From Bidens hawaiensis (lineage: Eukaryota; Streptophyta; Magnoliopsida; Asterales; Asteraceae), in contig JAIQDT010002819.1 of the NCBI GenBank assembly GCA_021521415.1, positions 186,001 to 250,000 on the forward strand: 64,000 nucleotides of DNA, given 5' to 3'. Below are positions 1 to 9,996 of this stretch, piece by piece. The notes under the pieces were generated by a model, which had not been told where the DNA came from, did not search any database, and saw only the letters and a program-made list of their open reading frames with translations. The position numbers and the translations under genes were made by a program. The first letter of the stretch is position 1. Every line of letters begins with the position of its first letter.

Positions 1-366
1 CGAGTGTAAAGAACCCTTACTTGCGCATTTTACAAGTTTTCATGGAATTGTATGGTTTTTACGTAGTATATCAAACTGTGGAAATCTCACCATCTATATA
101 TATAGCTATCATTTATTTTGTACATATGTTACAGGTACCGTGATTAGGGGACGAAGCCTTGAAGACACTTAGAAAACATAGGTTATTCAATAAACAATAC
201 ATTTGTTATGACAGTGATTTGATTTCAACTTGTATTATTTCTTTTGAACTTGTGTTACTTTGCTTATAAATGAATTAATGTTATTATAGTCACCAAATAC
301 TGTCACGTGTGCTTGAACAATCTGTACGTCACACTCGGGCGTTTCCGTTTAAGCCGGGGTGTTACA
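1..366 (+). repeat. 3' part of the 5' LTR of the LARD-like element
   Basis: Bases 1-205 repeat at about 7311-7522 with only a few substitutions. The LTR then continues to ...ggggtgttaca at 366, just before the primer site. The upstream part of this LTR lies outside the window. Adding the missing tail to the 3' copy gives a full LTR of about 3.1 kb. Confidence 0.8.
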
Positions 367-369
367 AAT

Positions 370-382
370 TGGTATCAGAGCC
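370..382 (+). promoter_or_regulatory. Primer-binding site, tRNA-iMet type
   Basis: TGGTATCAGAGCC starts three bases after the LTR end. It is the usual plant complement to the 3' end of initiator methionine tRNA, which primes minus-strand synthesis. It fixes the 5' LTR boundary and the plus orientation of the element. Confidence 0.9.
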
Positions 383-930
383 GTGGCTATAAGATAGGAC
401 ATTAGACATAGTGTTCTAGGTAGCTATAGTTTAATTGTTTATTTAGGTTGCATAATTAGAAAATTATGTGGGCCTTTATGTGATTGTTTAAATGCACTTA
501 CTTTTAGTACTGTATTACTTAGTTCGTTTACGCCGCATGAACACAAGTACACACACAAGTCCAAGGCTTAGGCCTAAAAATCAAAATTTTCAAAGGATTT
601 ACAAACAAGTTTTCGTTTGGGTGTTTCGATAATTCTTCTTCATAAAGATGGTTCTACGTGGCGGGTATGTAGTAACTGAAAGGGGGACGTGCTTGTTTTC
701 CGAACTCGTGACACCAAGGTTATTGAAACCTAAGGATAAGAAATGCGCATATTTCCAATCATACGTCGGACCTGGTTGCTTACCTGGAGAGTTCGGGAAG
801 GGTATGAAACTTATTAGGCCAAAACATACCACACCAAACGCCATACAAATCACAACTTTATGTTTTCAACCGTGATCATGTCCTCTTTGTGATAAGGATA
901 TGGTTGCACTCCTTAGGATGTCACACAAGT

Positions 931-1744
931 CATGGTGGTTCATGTGACGTGTGACTCTGACCCTCAATGTTTTACAATGTGTTTTAACTAAAAGTCTGAC
1001 GAGCCGTGGTGATACACGAATAACCAGCTTTTGGTTCGATTTGATTACACATTTTGATTTATACGTTTTAACTAAAAGTATGTCAAGTCGTGGTGATACA
1101 CGAATACCCAACTTTCGGTTCGATTTGATTACACATTTTTTTTTAATTTTTATTGGAACATACAAATTATGATGATTCATACAACATGTAATTCCGAATA
1201 CTCTATCGTTTGTATTGCGGTTTTGACAAGTCATTGGGATATGTGAATACTCGAGTTTCAATTTGTTTTCTGTGTTTATATTCATTGAAAGTTCTAAAAG
1301 TCATACTAGTACATAAATTGTTGAATTTCAACCCGTTTCTTAATTTATAAATTCAATTATTATTATAATTTGAAACATTTGAAATGTCATGTTGATACAT
1401 GAATAGTCGAGTTTCAATTCGTTTTCTTTATTTGTATACATTCATTATTTCTTATACTTTGAATTGCAAATTCGAAAGGTCATGGTGATACATAAATAGT
1501 CGAGTTCAATTCGTTTTCTTTATTTGTATATATTTATTATTTCTTATATTTTAAATTGAAAATTCGAAAGGTCATGGTGATACATGAATAGTCGATTTTT
1601 CAACACTCATTTTCTCGTGTGTTTTAAATTAGGAATTCAAAAAGTCATGGTGATGCATGAATTGTCGATTTTCAATTCGTTTTCTTTAAATAATTCGTCT
1701 ATTTTAGTATTAATTGAAAATTCGAAAAGTTATGGTGGTACATA
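931..1744 (+). repeat. Leader array of about ten 14-nt hairpins, period roughly 80 bp
   Basis: A 4+6+4 hairpin recurs at 931-944, 1005-1018, 1089-1102, 1168-1181, 1388-1401, 1573-1586, 1646-1659 and 1731-1744. Weaker copies begin near 1230 and at 1481. Loops are GTGATA or close variants (GTGGTT, TTGATA, GTGATG, GTGGTA, ATGATT). Stems vary but still pair: CATG/CATG, CGTG/CACG, TATG/CATA. Most copies are followed by an AT-rich spacer with a motif like tcgagtttcaattcg. The array lies in the untranslated leader, the expected place for packaging or dimerisation signals, but its function is unknown. Confidence 0.7.
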
Positions 1745-2765
1745 AACACTCGATTTTCAATTCGATTTCATTACTCATATTAGACTTGTATTAATTCCGG
1801 GTTTTATTTCAAAATTTGATGTATTCTTATTCAAAATTTTACGAGATCAGTACTAACTCATGAGCACTTCGATTTCGATTTCAATTTTTGTTTCATTCAA
1901 TTTTACTTATTTATTTATTTACATATTTATAGATGGATTCTGATTTTAGGAATCTCTTATGTAACGTTCCTTTTGATTTTGATATGAATTTCTTATCTAC
2001 GTCCAATGTCACGCGAATTGTTCACACTTCATGCCTTCTCGTTCTCCTCGACGTTGCCCTCGAAACTCAACCCACAAAACGACAACCCAAATCTTCAAGC
2101 AATTGACCTTCGCAATCCAGACCATGACAAACCAAGATTCATTATCAACCACAACAATGCATTCAAACCTCAAAGCTATACTTAAGTAAATCCAAACCCA
2201 ACCTAACTCTTAGATACTCAAACCCAACCCAACCAAGATATTTACATGAGAACCCACCTTTTGTATGACACGTACAATTCCCCCACTCCGCTACCGAAAT
2301 GTCAAAATGTCCCAAATAGTGTTAAATTCGGCCAACTCATGAACTTTTGTCTCATAACTATGCATACCTTTATCCCCACGACCTGTTACCAACCATTTAT
2401 CTCCCACCTTCTGCCTTACCCCATACTTGAACTTCAAACTCGCTACTATTGCAGTAAATTGAGCACACCCGTTATAAGGCTTAACTTGTTTCCGCCATAC
2501 AAAACCTTATCCCGCGCTACTTGATCTCTCAAAGGTTTATTTGACTTTCGACTTCAATACTCCGCCTTTTCAAACCTGTTATTATTTCTTGCACTCTTTT
2601 TCCACATTAAGTTCTTTTACAAACGTTCCTTTTCATGAAAATTCAAACCTTAATTATTTTAAATAAATCATTAACAAGTATATATTATATTATACGAAAA
2701 ATATTTAAGTAGTTTTTGCATTAAAAAAACTTTATGAAAATTCAAATAGTTCATTTGTATTACTA

Positions 2766-2767
2766 TG

Positions 2768-2829
<62 letters not shown>

Positions 2830-2913
2830 TACTATTATTATTATCATTACTAACAATACCTTATTACTATTAATATTATCATTATTACTATTATTATTAT
2901 TATTATTATTATT
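2766..2913. repeat. (ATT)n microsatellite
   Basis: Long ATT runs at 2766-2848 and 2877-2913 are separated by an interrupted stretch. The open frames across it are isoleucine runs and not genes. Confidence 0.95.
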
Positions 2914-5171
2914 CCAATAAAACTATTAAATAAAATAAAATATTTCGCTTTAAACAATTCCTAAGTCGCGAGGCTATTTATTACCATCAACGAGTTATTT
3001 TATCTAACGACTTTCATTTTCTTAAAACGTCACCCAATCGGGAAATCCGTAACATCAAAAATTTTCCAAAGTTTTCTAACTAGCTAAGTATATGAAAAAA
3101 AAATTTATCATAAACTTCCTTTGAGTTTTTAAACATCATGACATTTCAAACGACCTTCACAAACAATGTCATCAACCATTTTCTTTTCACTTCTTTGTCA
3201 ACACCAACAAGTTTCGAATTAGTAACCCATACCACAAAACCCATTGTCGAGAAGACGAGCATCGCAAGTTACCTTTTTGCCTTCCTTCCTTTCATATGTT
3301 ATAGATAATTTTTCTGTTTTGACGCTTTCATGAAGTTTTATGGATCGAGTTCCTTTCAAAGGTTGTCTACGAAGTTAATATCGAGCTTGATTATTCTTTA
3401 ATTAGTGAACTATTTCCATTCATAGATACATTCTGAATCGGTTTACTTTTTTATTTCAATCTCGTGGTCTATAACCGATTTTCCATAAACATAATCATTT
3501 AGTGGAAGTTATACACACGAATTGTTTGGTCATATTGTTTTATTTCCACTCAACGTTTTGTTTGGATCATTTAGTTATTCATAATCTCAATGTTTTACTG
3601 ATTTGAGATCAATATTTTAATTCGACCTTGAAATTTCGATTATTTTGTTCCTAATGTTTTACCAATTTGAGGTCAATGTTTTACTTTGATCTCGAAGTTG
3701 CTGTTATTTATTTCTATTAATCTCAAATATTGCGTTGATATTCTCTTTATTGAAAATTTTCATTTGTTTAAAGAGTCATTATTGACTCCAATAACTTACT
3801 TGATTGTTTTACTAAAGTTTTGTTTATTCTATCTTATTCTCGGACTCAATGCTTATCGACTTACGTGCTTACATTTTGTAGCTCAATGCTAAGTTTACTT
3901 AACATGTTATTCTCAAATTTATATTTCATGTCCATTATTTCAATTGATGTCATTCGTTATACTAATTATCTCGTACTACTCAAGGGTTTCGCGCATTTTG
4001 TTTGGTAAACATCGTTTGTATCTTTAAAACTTCAATGATTTCATATTCTCGCTTCTCCTTGACCTTAAGGATTGATTTCTATATGTTATTGAATTTTGAT
4101 CTATATAGTTCATCGTTCTTAAATTCTAAAATTTTAACATAAGGACTTACTATATTTTTTAAAGCCACACAATGAGACGAATTATGTGGACCATCCAACG
4201 ATAAAGGTAATTATGGGTCGACACGTAATTATCCAAGTCCTCGCATGGAAGACATAATAAGTACGTTGCGTGCAATAACTCAAAAACTTGAATAATTTTG
4301 AAAGACGGGACAAATGTAATATGACAAGGGTATGGTGGATACGCTGCTGGTACATCCTATATATAAGTGTCCTTACCATATTCCCATTTGTAGCGTCTTT
4401 CGGGCCATTCAAAGATTGATGTTATTGTTTTTATATAATTATGTATATACAATATTGTTAAAATTTTAACAACTAATTGTATTAGTTATTTTCTTTTTAA
4501 AATTTTATTTTTATTTTAATTTCGGGATGAAATTTTTAAAAGTTGTGAATCATGTAACATTCGTTACTTTTCAAACCCGAAAACCCGACCCGTTTCAAAA
4601 TTTTGGATATTTTGTTTTCAAGTATTTATATATATATATAGATAGATATGTTATTATATGTTTAATGTTCAACGTTCGATGTTATTTAATTGTTTATACA
4701 TTCCCGAGCCTTAATGTTAATCGAGCCGTGCGAGTTAAATGCGTAAATTATCCAAAACCGAAAACTATATAATGCAATTATAAAGTCCAGGGTAAAAATG
4801 AAAATTTAAATAATAAACTTAAACTTAAAAGTTTATGAAACTTCAGGGTGTAAAGTGTAACATTTATTTAAATTATATTAATTATATTAATATTATATTA
4901 AAACAAACCCAACCCTAAGTATCTCGCCCCCGTTTTTCCGGTGGTCCTCCGGCCGCCGGAATCCGGCGCCGGAGTGGTCACCGGAACCCTTTAAACACCT
5001 TTTTAAATATATTAAATATTATAAAATCGTTATATATTCGTTAATATGTCCTAACAAACTTACTAATTGCGTTTTAACGTTCTAATCACCCGTCAATCGA
5101 GGCCGTAATGAACTCCGGAAAATCTGGAAATCACATTAACGGAATTAGCGCGCACACGCTCCAATTGAGTG

Positions 5172-5179
5172 TATAAATA
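5172..5179 (+). promoter_or_regulatory. TATA box of the LARD LTR promoter
   Basis: TATAAATA in the context gagtgtataaatagaggc is followed by a pyrimidine-rich stretch (cccctttctctctaaatc), a typical plant LTR start region. It is probably the start of U3-driven transcription. Confidence 0.55.
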
Positions 5180-5482
5180 GAGGCTTAGGACTCATTACAA
5201 CTCGCTCATACTCCCCTTTCTCTCTAAATCACTCTATAATACTCGTAATTGTTCTTCAAGCTTCGGCTCTGGTGACTTGTCGTTCCCCATCAAAACAAAA
5301 CATTTTGAGGTAATTGTTATATGCAAATATACGTTGTTGAATCAACAAACAAAACCCCTAAACTAATTTTAACAAACAATGAACATATTCTTCAATTTGT
5401 AAATTAGGGTTTATATGTAGAAGATGATTCTGAAATATTATATATATAAAATATTTTTCATACCTAAAACCGATGAAGCATT

Positions 5483-5543
5483 TGGTTCAACTGGTTAGCA
5501 TGTCTGAATAATATTGGTCAGACCCGGGTTCGAAACCCGGGTC
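5483..5543 (+). other. tRNA-like fragment with a perfect T-arm
   Basis: A D-arm-like piece (tggttcaactggttagcatg) and a possible anticodon stem (tctga/tcaga, 10-nt loop) precede a T-arm at 5521-5543: stem gacccggg/cccgggtc around the loop ttcgaaa. This resembles a tRNA and includes a near-consensus Pol III B box. The anticodon loop is too long and no acceptor stem is visible, so I call it a tRNA-derived relic, not a working tRNA. Confidence 0.45.
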
Positions 5544-5632
5544 ACGCGTCCATTTACATTTTTTTATATAACCTGTTTATATATTATTATTAATTAAAAC
5601 CTTTAAAACCTAATACTATATATATATATATA

Positions 5633-6324
5633 GGGAGAGGATCAAGAGAAAACTCATCTTTAGAAAGAAAACTTAAAAACTCTAAAGAATTATTTTTAAT
5701 TAAAAATAAAAAAATATTTTCAAATTTTTGTTTTTGCCATTATTCTTATATTTTCTTACCCTTTGCTTCGAAAAAAATAAAAAAACAAATAAAAAAAACC
5801 CATTGTAATGCAGATACGTATTACTGTGCGATACCGTTGTATTACATATGTGCATTACTATGTATTTTTGAGTTTAATAGTGTTTAATCGCACATATTCA
5901 ATGTTTGCGTATTGTATATGTGTAGTAGTGTTGTATTATATGTAAAAAAAATAATAATAAAATAAAAGTCGATGTGGTGCACATGTGCGTTAATGTTGTA
6001 TTACACATACGTACTAATGTGTATTCCATATATGTATTAGTCTTATATTGCATATATACAATAGTGTGTATCAAATATGTGCAATAATGTTATATTCTAT
6101 GCAATAAAAACACTTTTGCATATATGCAACACACACTATTACACATGCGCACTATACCGACGAGGTTACTGACAAGGTTTTTTTTTTTTTTGAACCAATA
6201 ACAACATATTAGAATAATGAAAAAAAAAAGAAACTTCAAAATTTTTTTTTTAAAAAGTTAAAAATAGTTTTTTAGGAGTTTTTAAGTTTTATCTTTAAAA
6301 GGAGTTTTCACCAGATCCCACCCC
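5633..6324. mobile_element. MITE-like element with ~45-bp terminal inverted repeats inside the LTR
   Basis: The left end (GGGAGAGGATC..GAAAACTC..AAACTTAAAAACTC) matches the reverse complement of the right end (GGGGTGGGATC..GAAAACTCC..AAACTTAAAAACTCC). TATATATATA tracts flank both sides, so the target duplication cannot be read exactly. There is no coding sequence. The interior has degenerate repeats of a ttgtattacatatgtgc type. The superfamily is uncertain. Confidence 0.65.
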
Positions 6325-6360
6325 TATATATATATATTTAAAACCGTATCCTTAATGGAT

Positions 6361-6429
6361 GTCTTCCCCAGAACAGATTGTTAATACACAGATCTTACAC
6401 CACCAAGACCCGGGTTCGAAACCCGGGTC
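6361..6429 (+). other. Second tRNA-like T-arm, same 23 bases as at 5521
   Basis: Bases 6407-6429 repeat exactly the 23-nt T-arm at 5521-5543 (cccggg stems, ttcgaaa loop). The preceding 45 bases are only weakly like the first copy, so the arm is conserved better than its surroundings. The two copies flank the MITE. Confidence 0.4.
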
Positions 6430-7527
6430 AATCCCATATTTTTTATTATTAAATATTTTTCAGTTTATTAATAATAATTAAATCAGTTTAAATATATTAA
6501 AAATCAAAATAAATTTATAAAAACCTTTTTAAATTAAATAAAAATTATATAAATTAACTATAAAGTATATCTCACCATTTTACATTTAAAAACCAAGTTT
6601 CTCGTTTTCGTAAACCGTTATTAAAAATCGTTTATTAAAAGTAACGTAAACTTTAATTTTCTAAAAATCGTTTCGTTAAAGCAACAATTATATTTACGAC
6701 TTATAAACAATAGTTTAAGCTTTTCGAACGTTTAAACTCCATATTCTCGCCATTAAAATACTTATATTGTATATATAACCGATTTGCCGTTAAAGCATAA
6801 ATAATAATATTATAATAAAAAATATAAAAATAATATAAAATAATTCCTTACAAGTTATACAATAAACAATACCGTACGATTATCGATTAAGTCTCGTTTT
6901 TACTCAATTTAGTTAGTGCGGATAGCTTGCTTCTGATTTCGTGACGTGTTCGATTGTTTACCATTTTCAAACGCTTTCGAGTTCTCCTTTGTACCTCATA
7001 TCTTAAGGTGAGTTTTCACAACCCCTTTTTAAATGTTTTCATATTTTGGGGTAGCATATGTATCCATTATTAAATTTCAAAATTTACAACTTTGCTTACA
7101 AACTACAATTCATATCATGGACTTGTATGTTTACTTGCTTGTTTGTTATATACGTGGATTTCAAGTGGTTGCCTCAATAAGTGTGATCACACGCCTCCCT
7201 TTGCACTCAGGTCCATTTGTTTCGAGTGGAAAAGGGACCTCATACCCGATTACGTTGGTAGCCCCAACTGGAAAGGACCTTCATTTGTTTTTTACACTCA
7301 GGTCCATTGCATCGAGTGTAAAGAACCCTTACTTGCGCATTTTACAAGTTTTCATGAAATTGTATGGTTTTTACGTAGTATATCAAACTGTGGAAATCTC
7401 ACCAGCTATATATATAGCTGACCTTTATTTTATACATATGTTACAGGTACCGTGATTAGGGGACGAAGCCTTGAAGACACTTAGAAAACATAGGTTATTC
7501 AATAAACAATACATTTGTTATGATAAT

Positions 7528-9964
7528 TGTCACACCCCGACCATAGAAGGCGGAAACATCGAGGCGCGACATGATTGCTCATTGCACAATGACACTATAA
7601 AGTTACAATATTTAAACAACTCATTTAAATCCATATCATCATAAATAACACAACAATTGTTCATACAAAATGCCAAATAGATAGATAGACAAATAACTTG
7701 TTCTTTTATTTTCTAATATCCTAAAGCCAAGATAATAAGTTTCTTCAAGTAATCCAATCAAGCTAACATCAAACCTGTAACATTGCATAAAATAAAGTTT
7801 GTCAACATGAAGGTTGGTGAGCAATTTTCATAGTTTTGGACAATAAGTATATAGTATGAAATCCACAACTAGTATATGAAAACTATAAATAATAGCAACA
7901 ATTTAGATAATAAAACCGTCAATAAGAATACATTGACGAACCGTCAATAAGAATACATTGACGACAATAATGAAATCGTCAATAAGAATACATTGACGAC
8001 ACCTTTCTATATGGGGATGCCATATATACTCGGAATTAACGTATTATCATACTTTGATGAGGCTACCCGCCTTAGCATTCAAGAGGCTACCCGCCTTAGC
8101 ATTCAAGAATTTGCACATAATCATGTAAAGCATATAACACCAAATCGAGCATTTATTTAAGTAAACATATACAATACGTGTTGTGGTTTAAGACTCAGGT
8201 ATAAATCATTTGAATTTGAATAAGTATGCAATGCCACCCCCAAAACGAAAGATGGAAAACGGGGGATGAAAAAGTACTCACATTAACAAATAACTTGAAA
8301 GATAGTGTCGTGAATAATCCGAGAGATCGGTTTAACGAGCAAGACCTATATTAAACGGGTCTCGTGTTAGTAGGTAGTCTTGGAAGGGTTTAAAATAAAA
8401 TACATGACAAATAAAGTAAATAAATAAAGTTTAGGATTTAAAATGTAAATATTTGAGAAATTAAAGAAACGAGTTTTGTAAAATAAGTTTACTCGAAACC
8501 GGGTCTCGGTATTCTATTCATTAGTTTTTTTCATTTTTTTTACTCAACCTATGTTAAGTAATAATGTGGGTTAAAATGCGATATTGCAAAATCCTTGGTT
8601 ATAAGAATACCAAGACGAGGTTTAAACGAGTGTTCGGGTTTGTCGGTTCGAGACTTGATAATTGACCAAGCTCACAGTTAACTTCCCAAAATAATAAATG
8701 TTATGAGATAACTCAATAAAATCAAAATAGACTTAACCAAGTATGTAGTTCTATTGTGAAGAACCTTAACGTTCGTTAAGCGAGTATACGACCTTATCGG
8801 TTCGAACTTGTTATAAGATCAAGTTGGTTACCTACATGCCAAGTATGTTTAGAAACTAACTAAAACTGATTTAAAATATAATCTTGAAGAAAAATATGAG
8901 TTTTGGTGGCTAAAAACACACTTGTGTGTCTTAAGCGAGTGAACTCGGTTTAGTTCGGTTTTTTGGTTCGGTCCTTGACTCGGAATAAGACCGAGGATGG
9001 TTACCACATACCCAATTACCATGGAACTTGTAAAATAACTTATAAATAATAATACTCAAATTTTACATTCAAAAAGTTAACATTAAAGCTTTTTAAACAA
9101 AAGTTCGGTTTTTGGTTCGGTCCTTGACTCGGAATAAGACCGAGGATGGTTACCACATACCCAATTACCATGGAACTTGTAAAATAATAATACTCAAGTT
9201 TTACATTCAAAAATTTAACAATAATGCTTTTAAACGAAAGTTCGGTTTTTGGTTCGGTTCTCAACTCGGGATGAAACCGAGGCTAGTCACCACATACCCA
9301 ATACCATGGAACTTGACAAATATGAACAATAAAATAAAATATGTAGAAGTTAAGCAAGTATAACAAGTTATATGGTTAGATTTGTTAAATATATAAACAA
9401 GGTCTACAAAGTCCTCCATGTAACCTTGCCTTACTAGCCCGACATTTCAACCGGCCGAGACCGGAGAAATGAAAGACCGAAGGTAAACAAGGAGTGTATA
9501 TTATATATATGTTGTAACATCAAGCTTTAAGTAGTGAGAAGTTAGTTAAAATGAAAGATTAGCTTATGAAGAACAACCTTAGAATTCAAGAATTTGAGAG
9601 AGAAATGAAGAAATGAGCAAGCACAAATGAAGAAGATGGGTGTGTATATATAGGGTAAGTTGAATGGGTCTTTCATAAAGGGTGTTTCATGAAAATGGGT
9701 TGGTTATATACCCAAGAAAGCACAAACTACAAATGGGTCCTTCAAGTCTCCATTTTGGTAGTTTTAGTCCCTGGAGTTCGTTTTGAGCGTTTTCGGGGAA
9801 TTTTAAGAACCGAAAAGGGTGTTTTTTTTATCCAACAACTATAAAACAAATATTTAACATACAATTCATCATTTTGATAATATCGAAAGTTTCGGGATAC
9901 AAAACGGGTCGGGTTTACATTAAGAATACAAGTATAAAATAACTCGAAATTGACAAATGTCACA
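7528..9964 (-). repeat. 3' LTR of the Tekay element
   Basis: It matches 15732-18154 almost throughout. Differences include an extra CGTCAAT hairpin unit and a 13-bp deletion in one tandem repeat. It holds three copies of a 137-150 bp tandem unit starting at 8952, 9102 and 9239, each beginning agttcggttttt, and a directly duplicated phrase gaggctacccgccttagc near 8060-8105. A TATA box on the minus strand lies at 9645-9652. Confidence 0.9.
7917..7998. repeat. Three CGTCAAT/ATTGACG hairpins in the LTR
   Basis: Three 22-nt units (7917-7938, 7942-7963, 7977-7998) have a 7-bp perfect stem CGTCAAT/ATTGACG and the loop AAGAATAC. The other LTR has only two (16123-16144, 16158-16179), and its second has one stem mismatch. 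Confidence 0.85.
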
Positions 9965-9996
9965 GTATCCCTACTTAAGGAAATTTCTTCCCGAAA

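Larger units (their letters stand above)
1..7527 (+). mobile_element. Non-autonomous Ty3/Tekay-related LTR element (LARD-like), both ends incomplete
   Basis: The end of a 5' LTR (to 366) is followed by a tRNA-iMet primer site, 4.2 kb of internal DNA and a 3' LTR starting at 4553. The 3' LTR is cut at about 7523-7527 by the junction with the next element. The last 200 bases of 3' LTR sequence closely match bases 1-205. The terminal inverted repeat is TGTAAC at the start and GTTACA at the end. The internal domain (367-4552) shows no gag, protease, reverse transcriptase or integrase motif in any frame, so the element must be mobilised in trans. Its LTR end (cgtttccg...ccggggtgttaca) resembles the U5 end of the Tekay element at 7528-18154, and the two share leader hairpins, so that family is the likely helper (inference). 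Internal DNA from about 1800 to 4520 is AT-rich with no other recognisable feature apart from the ATT tract. Confidence 0.75.
4553..7527 (+). repeat. 3' LTR of the LARD-like element, truncated at its 3' end
   Basis: It starts TGTAACATTCG after a purine-rich stretch (gggatgaaatttttaaaag, 4524-4542) that can serve as the polypurine tract. It carries a TATA box at 5172-5179, a MITE at 5633-6324 and tRNA-like pieces at 5483-5543 and about 6361-6429. Two short inverted repeats flank the phrase aggtccatt (CACTC/GAGTG at 7204-7228; ACACTC/GAGTGT at 7294-7319). The final 160 bp present in the 5' LTR (about 206-366) are missing, replaced by the next element. Open frames at 7033-7455 are not protein-like. 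Confidence 0.75.

Noticed and set aside
931..1744. CRISPR-like array of regularly spaced short palindromic repeats
   Set aside because: The genome is a plant, repeats are only 14 nt and variable, spacers are themselves similar, and the array lies in a retrotransposon leader.
2671..2856. 61-codon minus-strand frame
   Set aside because: It is translation of the ATT microsatellite, an isoleucine run.
5483..5543. Functional tRNA gene
   Set aside because: Only the T-arm is perfect. The anticodon loop is too long and no acceptor stem or terminator is seen.
7033..7455. 140-codon open frame on the plus strand
   Set aside because: It lies inside the LARD 3' LTR, has no family resemblance, and part of it recurs at 1-160 as LTR sequence.
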